Shown here: positions 1 to 11,598 of the stretch, in pieces | Layout of the letters: each line of letters starts with the position of its first letter | Numbering within the stretch: position 1 is the stretch's first letter | NCBI GenBank assembly: GCA_948144175.1 | Contig: CANXME010002327.1 | Span: 558,001 to 622,000 of the forward strand | Direction: 5' to 3' | From: Closterium sp. NIES-65 | Lineage: Eukaryota; Streptophyta; Zygnematophyceae; Desmidiales; Closteriaceae | Length of the DNA: 64,000 nt | Notes under the pieces: generated by a model | Told to the model about the DNA's origin: nothing | What the model saw: only the letters and a program-made list of their open reading frames with translations | Database searches by the model: none | Program-made: the position numbers and the translations under genes

Positions 1-1985
1 ACGCTGCAGCAAACACCTGACCAGACGAGGGGACTCTACCAGACTCAGCACCTGGAGGAGAAGCAGTGGTCAGTGTGTACAGGCTCGACCCTGGCTGACG
101 TGTAAACGTAGCCAGGTGACGACCCGTGCTAGCCTCCGTGCAGTGCGTCACTCGCTGACTAGCAGGGGTGAACTGGTGGACTCCCCCATCCTGTAGGTCA
201 GCACCACTCACCAAGTTCGTAGAGAACGAGGGGAGGTAGAGACCAGACAGGGTGCCAGAGGGAGCCGCCGGACACGGGAGGCCCGTGGAGAAGCGAGCCA
301 GGACAGGACCCATAGAGGGGTCAGCCAGGGAAACCGCAACCGGCCGACTAAGCGGCGTAAGTGTGGTGCGGTCCCGAAAGAAAGAGCGAGACGCTCCAGA
401 GTCAAGAGTGAAGGTGTGGGAGGCCGAAGCCGACGCAGTACCTGAGAGCGCAGACGCACTAGTACCTGAGAGAGCAGTCTCACGAGTACCTGAGAGTACA
501 GACGCACTGGCACCTAGAGCAGAAGCCTCACCGGCACCTGGAGCAGCAGTACCAATGCCCGGGTGGGGCGGGAAACACCGGTAACAGTCACCCTCCTCAC
601 TAGTGGTCACAGCATACATGGCAGCAAGGATAGCATCAAAATCAAGATCAAAGATAGCTACACCAGCCCTAGACAGCTCTCCCCAGCGGGGGATCTCCGC
701 GGCCTCCGGGAACTGCTGACGCCAAGCGTCTGTCAGGCGGCCAAAGCAGCGCTGAGCGGGGTGGGCACCCCCACACTGCTCTCCAGTGCGGTCGCCAGTG
801 CGGAGAACGTAGGTGCAGGGACCAAAACCCCCACCGCGCTGACGCTGCGTGTACCACTCACGGAGCTGCTGAGGGGTGAGGACGTCGCGAGAACGTTGCT
901 GCTGCTGCTGCTGCTGCTGGTGGCGCTGACCGCCACCAGTGCCGCTCCGCTGCGAAGCCCCACTCCGACCACCTCCACCTCCGCCACCCCCGCCTCCGCC
1001 TCCACCGCCCCCGCCTCCACCTCCACCGCCGCCACCTCCGCCACCTCCGCTACCACCGCCACCGCCGCCGCTACTCCCGCCGCCACCGCTGCCACTAGCA
1101 CCCCCACCCCCACTACCACCTCCACCGCCACCCCCACTCCCTCCGCCGCCTCCACCTCCACCGCCACCGCCCCCACTAGCCCCACCCGCTCCCTTGCCCC
1201 CCTTGCCCTTGCTAGAGCGGCGTCTCCCGCTAGGGGCAGACGCCGCACCGACCGACTCAAGACCAACGAGGTCGGCCGCAGCGGCGGAGGCGACAGAGGG
1301 CAGGAGAGGGGAAGGAGAACACCCCTCAAAGATGGGGGCGCGGGGGTCACCTCGAGAGGCTCCTACAGCAACTATGCTCTTCTCTGTTGCAAGAAGGTCC
1401 TTCTCAAGGCTGTCGACTATGAGGGTGGTGGGACAGACCGCAAGGAAGTGGTCCCGGACTACACGAAGGGAGTCAGGGAGGCGAGTGACTAGGAAGTAGA
1501 GAGTGATGTACATGGGGGGGGGGGTTCTTGGCGCAGAAGTCAGCAGGAAGTGCAGCGCGGTAGCGAGTGTCACTAGTGCGGAGGTGCGTGATGAGATCAG
1601 CGACAGTGGGAAAGGCGGCAAGGTCAGGGAAGAGGAAGGGGAGCATGAGGCGGATCAGTGCAGCAGTGGCAGGGGAGGAGTAGCGCGCAACTACAGCGTC
1701 GTACAAGGTCTGAGCACTCTTGTACTGGCTAAAGTGCGCGCGCTCAGCGGTAGGCAGGTGGCGACGCACAGCAAGACGTGCAGCAGCATCGCGTGTGGCC
1801 CACTGAGAGCGAACAGTGGCGTCAGCATCAGCAGCAGGGGCAGGGACAGCGCCAGAGGTGAGGTCAAAGAGAGACAGACTGTCGGCCCTGTCGCACTGTA
1901 AAAACAGCTGCAGGTCGTCGAGCCAGACCTCAAAGTCAATGGCTCGACCCTCAGCGTCAAAAGTGAGGACAGTGGGTGTAGCCAT
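1..1985 (-). CDS. E1 gag-pol polyprotein, partial, frameshifted
   Basis: N-terminal part of a Copia polyprotein (capsid, nucleocapsid, protease), which builds the virus-like particle and cleaves it. The ATG at 1985-1983 begins MATPTVLTFDAEG, the start shared by E2, E3 and E7. The capsid frame runs to the C tract (11 G on the + strand, 1514-1524), where one extra base shifts frame. From Met at 1513 the next frame appears open to the window edge and carries the rest of the capsid, a poly-Gly linker (about 1190-950), the CX13CX3HX4C knuckle and the protease active site DSGAS (Asp codon at 403-401, in the same frame as 1513). The integrase core, RT and RNase H lie outside the window. Apart from the homopolymer slip the visible part looks intact. 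Confidence 0.85.
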
Positions 1986-3020
1986 GACGACGACAGTGGC
2001 GCAGTGCAAGCAGTAGGGGAAGGGCACGCAGTGACAGCAGTGCAGTGCTCACCGGGCAGGGCAGGTCGGGCGGCTCGGGAGGAAGGTCGCCAGACGACAC
2101 GGCCGCTAGGCTGCTGGGCGGCTCGGCTCCCGGGCGGCTCGGGTGCTGCTGGGCGGCTCGGCTGCTGCTGGGCGGCTCGGCGGCTCCTGGGCGGCTCGGC
2201 TGCTACTGGGCGGCTCGGCTGTAGCTGGGCGGCTCGGTGGCTCCTGGGCGGCTCGGCTGCTGCTGGGCGGCTCGGCGGCTCCGGGCGGCGCGGCTGCTGC
2301 TGGGCTGCTCGGTGGCTCCTGGGCGGCTCGGTTGCTCCGGGCGGCTCGGCTGCTACTGGGCCGCGTAGGTAGGGCGGCCGGGCGGGCCGCAGGTAGGGCG
2401 GCGGGTAGGCCGCAGGTAGGGCGGCGGGACGGCCGCAGGTAGGGCGGCGGACGGCCGCAGGTAGGGCGGCGGGTAGGCCGCAGGTAGGGCGGTGGGTAGG
2501 CCGCAGGTAGGGCGGCGGGACGGCCGCAGGTAGGGCGGCGACAGCCGCAGGTAGGGCGGCGGGTAGGCCGCAGGTAGGGCGGCGGACGGCCGTAGGTAGG
2601 GCGGCGGACGGCCGCAGGTAGGGCGGCGGGTAGGCCGCAGGTAGGGCGGCGGGTAGGCCGCAGGTAGGGCGGCAAGACTGCCGCAGGTAGGGCGGCGGAC
2701 GGCCGTAGGTAGGGCGGCGGAGAGGCCGCAGGTAGGGCGGCGGGTGGGCCGCGACTGGTCGGCGGGGCCGCGACGGAGTGGCGGGGCCGCTTGAAGGGGG
2801 GTGGCGGGGCCGCTACGGAGTGGCGGGGCCGCGCTTAGGGGTAGCGGGGCCGCGACTGAGTGGCGGGGCTGCGACGGGACCGCGGGGCCGCTAGCGAGGG
2901 CGGCGGGTGGGCCGCTTAGGTAGGACGGCGGCCGGGCCGCGAGTAGGAACAGGGCGACTCGAAGGGTCGCTAAAAAAAAAGCGCGCGCCTCGGGCGCGCT
3001 TCGGTGGGCCCTAAAGAACA
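1986..3020 (-). repeat. E1 leader: GC-rich minisatellite
   Basis: Untranslated leader between PBS and gag. About 2100-2360 holds copies of a CTGGGCGGCTCGGCTGCTG-like unit. About 2380-2950 holds tandem copies of a 22-23 bp GGTAGGGCGGCGGGTAGGCC-like unit (+ strand view). Long frames across it in several phases are by-products of the composition. A GGGCCC box lies at the PBS end (about 3007-3012). Confidence 0.8.
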
Positions 3021-3050
3021 ATCCCTAGGATGGGACCTGCTCTGATTCCA
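3021..3050 (-). other. E1 primer-binding site and adjacent hairpin
   Basis: On the minus strand TGGAATCAGAGC (3050-3039) follows the LTR end directly, one mismatch from the plant Copia site TGGTATCAGAGC complementary to initiator Met-tRNA. A short inverted repeat (TCCC at 3022-3025, GGGA at 3032-3035) follows, at the place where sister elements have a longer stem. Confidence 0.7.
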
Positions 3051-3182
3051 TGTGAAAAAAGCAACGAGAATGAATTGACTACGAACGAGGTGAGTACAAA
3101 TATGAAACCCTAATTGGGTTGTACCCCCTATGGGATACCCCACTATAGCCTACACAAACAAGTAAGCTATAATGTTCTGACA
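3051..3182 (-). repeat. E1 5' LTR (132 bp)
   Basis: Minus-strand ends are TGTCAGAACATT and TTTTTTCACA, immediately before the PBS. It contains the family core (GGCTATAGTGGGGTATCCC, then a GGGGGTACAACCC block) and is close to the LTRs of E5. Promoter and polyadenylation functions are expected for an LTR; an AT-rich stretch near its start is the only TATA-like candidate. Confidence 0.85.
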
Positions 3183-3300
3183 CACCAACCAGCTGCGCGC
3201 ATCTACGAAGCAGGTGCTTCTTTATCCTGTGGGTGCAACGTTTTGCAGCTAACTTGCTGCATCATTGGCACACCGTGGACTGGCAACGTTGGCAAGCCGC
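3183..3300 (+). repeat. H0 5' LTR, piece between E1 and E2
   Basis: 118 bp matching H0's 3' LTR from about 36755 (CACCAACCAGCTG, GCGCATCTACGAAGCAGG and GGCAACGTTGGCAAGCCGC blocks). E1 abuts it on the left. Its last five bases, GCCGC, are the left TSD copy of E2. Confidence 0.85.
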
Positions 3301-3434
3301 TGTGAAACTTTAAGGAATAGGAAAATGAATGAACTATGAATGTATGAGTACAAGTACCAACCCTAATTGGGTTGTACCCCCTATGGGATACCCCACTATA
3401 GCCTACACAAAAGCATAAGCTATAAGTTCTGACA
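3301..3434 (-). repeat. E2 3' LTR (134 bp)
   Basis: Minus-strand TGTCAGAACTTATAGC to AAAGTTTCACA; TG/CA ends. Nearly identical to 10739-10872. Confidence 0.92.
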
Positions 3435-3445
3435 CACCCCCATAG
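3435..3445 (-). other. E2 polypurine tract
   Basis: Minus-strand CTATGGGGGTG lies directly before the 3' LTR and is the plus-strand DNA primer site. A CCCCC run a few bases upstream (3452-3456 on the + strand view as GGGGG) could pair with it. The same arrangement is seen in E3, E4 and E7. Confidence 0.75.
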
Positions 3446-3642
3446 GCAAAGTGGGGGAGAACAAGGGGTCACAAGACCATTCAAGCAAAGCAAAGCAAAG
3501 CTCAGGGTGGATCACAAAGTCACCACACAGTCCGAGCACAAGAACAAGGCCACAAGGCCAGTTCACATGCAAGACAAGACACATATATATAAGGCTAAAC
3601 AAGCAAGAGCAGGTATATATATATGCAAGAGTACAAGCAAGG

Positions 3643-6600
3643 TCAAGAGGTGAGCAAGTGAGGTAGGACAGGTACAAGTCCCAGCTGAGTGCAGAAGCGC
3701 TGATGATCACAAGGCGGAAGTGCCTTGGTGAAAACATCAGCAGTGTTGGCCTCAGAGGCCACGTACGCAAGTCGCAACTGACCACACTGCTGCAGCTCAC
3801 GAGCAAGGAAGTAACGGAGAGCAATGTGCTTCGTTCTGTGCTCCAAGCGCTGCTCTCGACACAAGGCCAGCATGGCCTTGTTGTCTACGTACAGCACTGG
3901 AGGAGAACGAGGCACCTCTCCAAGGTCAGTCAGCAGGTAGGTGAGCCAGCGAAGCTCCTGTGCAGCCATGGCCCCGGCGTAGATCTCAGCCTCACAACTG
4001 GAGCCGAGAACAGAAGACGAGCGAGTAGCCCGCCAAGAAACAGAGCCAGAACCAAGACTGAAGGTGTACCCCTGCGACGACCGCTGCGTAGCCTGGTCGT
4101 CAGCCCAAGAAGCGTCCGCGTGACCAGTGAGGACCACTGGACTCCGCCCTCCAAGCACTAGCCCCATGCCCGACGTACTGCACAAGTAGCGCAACACCCT
4201 CTTCGCTGCAGCCATGTGCTCTGGTCGGTGTCTCCCAGGAGCAACATAGCGTGCAAGAATGCTAAGAGGGTATGCAAGGTCAGGTCATGTGCAGGTCATC
4301 AGGTACATGAGGCAGCCAACAAGCTCTGGGTACGGGCCACTCGGCTCTACGGACTCATCCGAAGGCAGAGCTGAGAGCGAGTGGCGAGTAGCCAGAGGAG
4401 TGGCCTGAGGCGAGGAGTACGTGAAGCCGACGCGCTGAAGGACCTGCTGCACCATGTGTGACTAAGTCAAGGTAATGGTGCGGGGTGCTCTATCCCGAGT
4501 GATCTGCAAGCCAAGGTAGCTGCGCAGTTCACCCAGGTCTGTGCACGTGTGTCTCTTCAGCAGCTCGGACTTCACGTAGGCAAGTCCAGCATTGTCAGCA
4601 GTGGCAAAGACCAAGTCGTCGACGTACACGAGGATGTAGAACGGCGGCAGAGAAGTGTCGGTGCGCAGAAACAACGACGGGTCAGCAGTAGAGGGAGCAA
4701 ACCCAAGAGCCACAAGCGTAGTCCTTAGTGTGTTGTGCCACTCACGCGGTGCCTGGCGGAGACCGTAGACTGGCCGTCGGAGGCTCCATTGGGTGCCAGG
4801 AGGGAAAGTCTCAGTGAAGCCAGGCGGACGGCGCAGCCAGATCTCCTCGTGCAGGCTGCCCTGCAAGAAAGCAGTGCTGAAGTCAAGAGAGTGAAGCTCG
4901 TAGTCACGCTGAGCGGCTATGTGCAGCAGCACCCGAAGAGTAGTCATCTTCGGGGTGGGAGAGAAGGTCTGAAAATAGTCAACTCCCTGCCGCTGACTGA
5001 AGCCACGAGCGACGTACCGCGCCTTGAAGACAGGTGGAGAGCCAGGCGGCTGCTTCACCCTGAAGATCCACATGCCACTGACGATGTTCGCCCCAGGAGG
5101 GGGAACCTCGTCAACGTAGGTGCCTGTGGACTTCCAGGAAGCCATCTCTGCATCCATAGCTGCCTGCCACTGAGAGGAGTAGGGACCCTCTACGGCCTCT
5201 GCGTAAGAGTGCGGAGTCGGGATGTCTAGTGCATCCGGGTCTCCCTCAGGAGCAAGCAGTACAAACGCGAGATGAGGTGAAGCAGCAGCCAGACACTGGA
5301 ACTCCTCCTGCCTGTCCTCAAGGACGTCCGTGCCAAGAGCACACTCACCCCCGACGGACGGAGGACAGACAGACGCAGACTCAGCAACAAGACTAGCAGC
5401 GTAGTCTAGACGACAGCGAGTAGCAAAGTCGACGAGCTCAGCGACAAGAGCAGACGCAGCAGTGGACGCAAAAGAGGGGTCAGTGACAACAGTAGCAAGA
5501 AGACGCGTGACAGTAGGACTGGCAGCACGAAGAGAGTCCGACTCCGGGTCGGCAAGCGCAGGAAGAGAGGACTCAGGAGGAGAAGGCAAAGGGGCATGCA
5601 GAGGAGCAGTGGACGGACGCAGAGACATCCGGTGCGTGCCAGGGACAGGAGGAGGACGCTCACGCGAGCCGCGACCACTAGTGCGAGCAGCACGAACAGG
5701 TGACGCGGGACGAGACGCAGGCTCACGACGCTCAGCGAGACCTCCAGTAGGACCAGTGTAAGGAGAGGGAGCAGGCAGCGGTGAGGCGGGCTCTAACAGT
5801 GACTGCGACTTGACAGACGGCGGACACTCTACAGAAGGAGGAAGACCAAGAACCTGCTGCAGGAGCGGAACGAAGTACGGCCGTGGCCGCGCGGGGACTC
5901 CAGGCACAGCAGGGACAGCACCAGAACCCTCAGCGGCAGCACCAGCGCCAACAGCACCTCCAGCGGCAGGACCACCTCCAGGACAGACACCAGCAGTCTC
6001 AGCACCAACACCCTCAGCAGCTCCAGCTCCAGTGGGACCCGAAGGCCCAGCAGCTCCAGGACCGGCGGCACCAGCACCCTCAGCGGCCGAAGAAGCTCCA
6101 GCTCCAGCAGAACGCCTCCAGCGGCGAGCAAACCACTCGCGCAGCTCCTGTGGAGAGAGGGGCTCCCGCGAAGACGGAACACCCGGAGAAACTCCAGGCC
6201 CAACACCGCTAGACGCCACAAGGGGAGGTCCAGTGGCCGTAGGCTCCGCACCTCCCGGCTCAGCAGCTCCAGACGCAGCACCTCCAGGCTCAACACTCTC
6301 CGGCGCAGCACCCCCAGACTCAGCAACCTCAGGCTCGTCACCCCCAGGCTCAGCACCCACGCGCACAGCACCCCCAGGCTCAGCACCCCCAGGCTCGTCA
6401 CCCCCAGGCTCAGCACCCACGCGCACAGCACCCCCAGAGTCAGCACGCTCAGGCTCAGCACCCTCAGCAGGACCAGAGTCACCATCAACCTCGACCGGCT
6501 CGACGGCGTCTACCTGGGACACAACTGAAGGGGCAGGAACCTGAGGGTGGAGGGGGTCTACCGGGGGGGGACCTGGCACAAGGAAGTCCGGTGGTGGGGG

Positions 6601-9545
6601 GAGGGAAGGAGTACGGTAGGGGAAGAGGCGGTAGAAGGGGACTGACTCGTCGAACGTGACGTCCTGGGAGGACAGAACACGACGAGAGGAGGGGTGGTAG
6701 AACTGCCACCCTGGAGCGTCAGGGGGGAAGCCAAGGAAGACACAGGGAGCAGCACGGGGGGACAGCTTGTCCGCAGACAAGTCGCGGACAAACGCCCGAG
6801 ATCCCCAGACACGGAACGCAGACGCATCAAGGACCTTCCCAGTCCACAGGAGGGCCGGGGAGGTACGGACCTTCCCCGGCCGGGAAACCGCGGGGTGAAG
6901 GTTGATCTGATGCGCCGCGTACCTCACCGCAAACGGCCACAGAAAATGGGGGGCAGCCGCATGCATCATGGACGTACGGGCGACGTCCATGACCATGCCA
7001 ATGCGGCGCTCAGCAATCCCATTTTGCTGTGGAGAGTCCGGAAGCGTAAAGGTCTGGCGGATGCCCTGTGCACGACAGTAGGCTCGCAGAAGGCCAGAGG
7101 AAAACTCTCCGCCTCGGTCAGAGTGCAGACGTAGATTAGGAAAGTCCGAGCCGAAGCTCCTCCCGAGCTGGAGACGAGCTGCGCGGATCTAGTCGATCAA
7201 CACCTCAGTGACATCACCCTTGCTGCGCAAGGGGAAGACTGTGGTGAAACGCGAGTAGTCGTCAACCACCAGCAGGAAGTAGCGCTCGTGACCCTGTCCA
7301 CGGACGCGGGCCGGGCCCCACACGTCCATGTGAAGCGTCTGCAGAGGAGCCTCTGTCGGAGGAAACTGTGAGGAGTGGGGGGCAGCCCGGAGGCGCCCCT
7401 CGACACAAGGGACACACGAAGGTCCTGGCCCCAAAGGAAGGGGAGGGAGAGACCGGGGAAGACCAGAGACAAGGACACGGGAAGCCATGTCCCTGAGAAG
7501 GGGCAAGGAGGGGTGGCCAAGACGGTGGTGCCATAGGAGGGTCTCGTGAGACAGGAGGCGACACGAGCAGGGGGCAGACTCAGGACCAGACCTGGACGCA
7601 GCAGCAAACACCTGATCTGACGCAGCTACCTGGCCAGACACAGGGACAGTAGGAGACTCAGCGGTCAGGGTGTAGAGGCTCGACCCCGGCCGACGGGAGA
7701 ACGTGGCCAGGTGCCGACCTGTGCGCGCGTCCGTGCAGTGGGTCACCCGCTGACTCGCAAGAGTAAACTGGTGAACCCCCGCATCCTGCAGGGCAGCACC
7801 ACTCACCAAGTTCGTCGAGAACGAGGGGAGGTACAGGCCTGACAGGGCGCCTGAAGGGGCAGCTGGACACGGTAAAACAGTGGAGAAGTGAGAGAGGACA
7901 GGACCCCCAAAGGGGTTAGCCAGGGAGACCGCAACCGGCCGGCCAAGCGGCGTGAGTGTGGTGCGGTCCCTAAAGAAGGAGCGAGAAGCCCCAGAGTCAA
8001 GTGTAAAGGTGAGGGAGGCCGAAGCCGACGCGGTACCTGAGAGCGCAGCCTCACCAGTACCTGAGAGCGCAGCCTCACTAGTACATGAAAGCGCAGCCTC
8101 ACCAGCACCTGAGAGCGCAGCAGTGTCGCAGGCACCTAGCGCAACCGTACCAATGCCCGGGTCGGGCGGGAAACACCGGTAACAGTCACCCTCATCACTA
8201 ATAGACACAGCATACATGGCAGCAAGGATAGCATCAAAGTCTAGCTCAAAGATCGCTACACCGGCTCTAGAAAGGTCTCCCGAGCGGGGGATCTCAGAGG
8301 CGTCATGGAACTGCTGACGCCAAGCGTCCGTCAGGCGGCCAAAGCAGCGCCGGGTGGCGTGGGCACCCCCACACTGCTCACCCGCGCGGTCGCCACTGTG
8401 AAGAACGTAGGTGCACGGGCCAAAACCTCCACCACGCTGACTCTGCGCGTACCACTCACGGAGCTGCTGAGGCGGGGGGATGTCCCGAGAACGCTGCTGC
8501 TGCTGCTGTCGCAGACCACCACCAGAGCCGCTCCGCTGCGGGGCACTACCCCGAGTAGCTCCACCTCCCCCGCCACCACCTCCTCCACCGCCGCCACCAC
8601 CACCGCCTCCGCCTCCACCGCCTCCGCCGCCACCGCCTCCGCCGCCGCTGCCGCCACCACCTCCACCACTTCCGCCACCACTCCCACCGCCACCCCCACT
8701 CCCTCCGCCGCCTCCACCGCCACCCCCACCGCCCCCGCCAGCTCCACCCGCGCCCTTGCCCCCCTTGCCCTTGCCAGGGCGGGGTCTCCCGCTAGGGGCA
8801 GACGCCGCGCCGACCGACTCAAGACCAAGCAGGTCGGCAGCAGCAGCAGAGGCAACAGAGGGCAGCAGGGGGGAAGGAGAACACCCCTCAAAGATGGGGG
8901 TGCGCGGGTCACCACGAGAGGCTCCTACAGCGACTATACTCTTTTCCGCCGCTAGGAGGGCCTTCTCGAGGAGGTCGACAGTGAGGGTGGTGGGACAGAC
9001 TGAGAGGAAGTGGTCCCAGACTACGCGAAGGGAGTCAGGGAGGCGAGTGACCATGTAATAGAGAGCGATGTACATGGGGGGGGGGTTCTGGGCGCAGAAC
9101 TCAGCAGGAAGGGCAGCGCGGTAGCGAGTGTCACTAGTGCGGAGGTGCGTAATGAGGTCAGCGACAGTGGGAAAGGCAGTGAGATCAGGAAAGAGGTACG
9201 GTAGCATGAGGCGGCTCAGTGCAGCAGTGGCAGGGGAAGAGTAGTGCGCAACGACAGCGTCGTACAAGGTCTGAGCACTCTTTACTGACTAAAGTGCGCG
9301 CGCTCAGTGGTGGGCAAGTGGCGACGCACAGCAAGACGTGCAGCAGCATCGCGGGTGGCCCACTGAGAGCGAACAGTGGGGTCAGCATCAGCAGCAGGAG
9401 CAGGAGAGGCGCCAGAGGTGAGGTCAAAGAGAGAAAGACCGTCCGCCCTATCGCACTGTAAAAACAACTGCAGGTCGTCGACCCAGACCTCAAAGTCAAT
9501 GGCTCGACCCTCAGCGTCAAAAGCGTGGACACTGGGGGTAGCCAT
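3643..9545 (-). CDS. E2 gag-pol polyprotein (Copia), broken by one frameshift and three stops
   Basis: Start ATG 9545-9543 (MATPSVHAFDAEG). Capsid, then a one-base deletion near 9285 in the YKSAQTLYD region shifts frame; a single frame then continues to the end at 3643. Order: capsid; C tract of 10 C (in frame); poly-Gly linker (about 8770-8545); knuckle CTYVLHSGDRAGEQC..H....C; protease DSGAS (Asp codon 7998-7996); integrase HHCC and DDE core; AEPGG-repeat linker (about 6520-6240); RT with YGLRQAPREWH and YVDD; RNase H with DASWADD; C-terminal ADVFTKALPPCDHQRF. Stops: Trp-to-TAG 7191-7189 (in integrase), Gln-to-TAG 4464-4462 and Arg-to-TGA 4287-4285 (both between RT and RNase H). The terminator is TGA at 3645-3643. 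Not expected to make a full polyprotein. Confidence 0.92.
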
Positions 9546-10709
9546 GACGACAGACTAGCAGTGCAAGCAATGGGGAAGGGCACGCAGTAGCAGTGGGGCA
9601 GTGCCGTGCTCACCAGACAGGGCAGGTTGGGCGGCCCGGTAGCAGGGCGGCTCGGCGGCTCCTGGGCGGCTCGGCTGCTGCTGGGCAGCTCGGCTGCTGC
9701 TGGGCGGCTCGGCGGCTCCTGGGGGCTCGGCTGCTGCTGGGCGGCTCGGCGGCTCCTGGGCGGCTCGGGTGCTCCCGGGCGGCTCGGCTGCTGCTGGGCG
9801 GCTTGGCTGCTGCTGGGCGGCTCGGCTGCGGCTGGGCGGCTCGGCTGCTGCTGGGCGGCTCGGCCGGTGCTGGGCCGCATAGGTAGGGCGGCTGGGCCGC
9901 GAAGGTAGGGCGGCGGATGGGCCGCAGTGAGGGCGGCGGGTGGGCCGCAGGTAGGGCGGCGGGACGGCCGCACGTAGGGCGGCTGTAGGGCCGCAGGTAG
10001 GGCGGCGGGTGGGCCGCAGGTAGGGCGGCGGTAGGGCTGCAGGTAGGGCGGCGGGTCGGCCGCAGGTAGGGCGGCGGGTCGGCCGCAGGTCAGGCGGCGG
10101 ATGGGCCGCAGTGAGGGCGGCGGGTGGGCCGCAGGTAGGGCGGCGAGTGGGCCACAGGTAGGGCGGCGGGTCAGCCGCAGGTTGGGCGGCGGTAGGGCCG
10201 CAGGTAGGGCGGCGGGTCGGCCGCAGGTAGGGCGGCGGGACGGCCGCAGGTAGGGCGGCTGTAGGGCCGCAGTGAGGGCGGCGGGTGGGCCGCAGGTAGG
10301 GCGGCGGGTCGGCCGCAGGTAGGGCGGCGGTAGGGCCGCAGGTAGGGCGGCGGGTCGGCCGCAGGTAGGGCGGCGGGACGGCCGCAGGTAGGGCGGCTGT
10401 AGGGCCGCAGGTAGGGCGGCGGTTGGGCCGCAGGTAGGGCGGCGGTAGGGCCGCAGGTAGGTGAGGCGGCGGGGCCGCGACGTAGGGGCGGCGGAGCCGC
10501 GTAGGTGAGGGCGGCAGGGGCCGCGTAGGTAAGGGCGGCGGGGCCGCTCAGGTAAGGGCGGCGGGGCCGCGATCGGGTAGGGCGGCAGGGCCGTGATCGT
10601 AAGGTCGGCCGCTAGGGCGGCTCGGTGAGAGAAAGGCCCGAGGCGCGACTCGGAAGGAGTGCGCTTCGGGTAGGAAAAAAAAGAATTCGAGTGGTGGGCC
10701 CTAGGCGAA
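9546..10709 (-). repeat. E2 leader: GC-rich minisatellite
   Basis: About 9640-9880 has repeats of CTGGGCGGCTCGGCTGCTG type. About 9890-10460 has many tandem copies of a 22-23 bp GGTAGGGCGGCGGGTCGGCC-like unit (+ strand view). About 10620-10710 holds the conserved leader start with a T tract, GCGCACTCC/GAGTCGCGCC blocks and a GGGCCC box. No gene seen. Confidence 0.8.
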
Positions 10710-10738
10710 GTTCCCACAGGGGAACCTGCTCTATACCA
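10710..10738 (-). other. E2 primer-binding site and post-PBS hairpin
   Basis: Minus-strand TGGTATAGAGC (10738-10728) directly follows the LTR; it is a one-base-deleted form of TGGTATCAGAGC. Next comes a perfect 6-bp stem GTTCCC-CTGT-GGGAAC (10725-10710). Confidence 0.78.
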
Positions 10739-10872
10739 TGTGAAACTTTAAGGAACAGGAAAATGAATGAACCATGAATGTGTGAGTACAAGTACCAACC
10801 CTTATTGGGTTGTACCCCCTATGGGATACCCCACTATAGCCTACACAAAAGCATAAGCTATAAGTTCTGACA
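10739..10872 (-). repeat. E2 5' LTR (134 bp)
   Basis: Matches 3301-3434 with about four substitutions. It is followed on the right by the TSD copy GCCGC (10873-10877). Confidence 0.92.
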
Positions 10873-11163
10873 GCCGCGACTTTGCTCTGCTGGAGCGCGG
10901 TCCACCAAGTCGTGCTGGCACGCGATCGACCGTGCTGCGCTGGAAGTCCACCAGCAGCCTTGCTAGGTGTGATGTAGCCTTGCATGCCAACTTTGTTGCT
11001 ATCATTCAAAATCCTTGTTCTCAACTTTTGCTACTGAAACTCTTGCGGTTTTGCCCCGTGAATGCACAAGTGCTAGAGAACAACTAAGGAACGAACGCAG
11101 AGATCACATGAGCCCCCATGCCTAGCCCATAGTCTAGCTCCTGTTGCTGAATATATCTCTGCA
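10873..11163 (+). repeat. H0 5' LTR, right piece
   Basis: Starts with the TSD copy of E2, then continues the H0 LTR (GACTTTGCTCTGCTGG, GCCTTGCATGCCAACTTTG, CTTGCGGTTTTGCCCCGTG). It aligns with 43679-43917 and with the S1 end. The LTR end is placed at ...ATCTCTGCA because similarity to the 3' LTR stops there and a PBS-like TGG follows. Confidence 0.8.
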
Positions 11164-11472
11164 TGGTGCGGAGAGCGTGGACGGCATATGACTTACCTTT
11201 CAGTCTGGTCGACGTAATAGTCGCTTACCTAATTTGTGCTCGTAGGCCGGTAGCTATGGTAGTCACTATGGTAGTCGCCGTAGTTGACATGGGGGTGGTG
11301 GACACCATGGACGCACGGCTCGAGAACTCGAGGAGACGCCATGAGGCGCGCGAGTACGGGGACATCCCCTGGGCGGTCGTCGAGGCTGGCATCCGCACTG
11401 TGTGAGCGACGTAGCACCCTCCTTCTCGGCCTGCGTCTCCTCGACCGGTGAACCCTGAGGGCGGCATCGATG
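11164..11472 (+). other. H0 degenerate primer-binding site and 5' UTR
   Basis: TGGTGCGGAGAGC at 11164 follows the LTR end and looks like a decayed TGGTATCAGAGC site. The next 300 bp, including a short open frame at 11163-11405, resembles no known protein to me and is taken as 5' UTR. Its last five bases, CGATG, are the left TSD of E3; the UTR resumes at 18894. Confidence 0.5.
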
Positions 11473-11598
11473 TGTCAGGCGTATATGCTATAGTCTTTGT
11501 AGGCTGTAGTGGGGCAGTTCATATGGGGTTTAACACTTTAGGGTTTACCACTTGTACTCCTCATTCTGCTCAATGCACTCATTCCTCGTTTCTTATCA
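11473..11598 (+). repeat. E3 5' LTR (126 bp)
   Basis: TGTCAGGCGTATATGC to CGTTTCTTATCA. The copy at 18764-18888 differs at a few positions, including a local indel near GGGGTTTAAC. Confidence 0.92.

Larger units (their letters stand above)
1..3182 (-). mobile_element. E1: partial Ty1/Copia element, left end outside window
   Basis: Reads right to left: 5' LTR (3051-3182), PBS, GC-rich repeat leader, gag, protease and the start of the integrase region at the left edge. It is inserted in the 5' LTR of H0: the sequence immediately right of it (3183 onward, CACCAACCAGC) matches H0's 3' LTR at about 36755. The left TSD lies outside the window, so the insertion is inferred from the LTR end and H0 continuity. 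Confidence 0.88.
3301..10872 (-). mobile_element. E2: complete-length Ty1/Copia element, TSD GCCGC
   Basis: 7,572 bp, minus strand. LTRs 3301-3434 and 10739-10872 differ at about 4 of 134 positions. GCCGC flanks both ends (3296-3300 and 10873-10877). PBS, leader, gag-pol, polypurine tract and LTRs are in the expected order. Coding damage: one gag frameshift and three in-frame stops. Confidence 0.95.

Noticed and set aside
939..1499. Poly-proline open frame (+), and similar ones at 8480-9058
   Set aside because: Antisense of the poly-Gly linker of E1 and E2 gag; a shadow of the real coding strand.
5810..6544. Long antisense Ala/Pro-rich frames over the integrase-RT linker (also 23967-24656, 29531-30280, 48335-48706)
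   Set aside because: Mirror images of AEPGG/ADPGVG repeats in pol; they have no independent domain.
9185..10717. A 510-codon minus-strand frame reaching from the leader of E2 into gag
   Set aside because: Runs through the leader minisatellite and then the wrong phase of gag; the gag start is the ATG at 9545.
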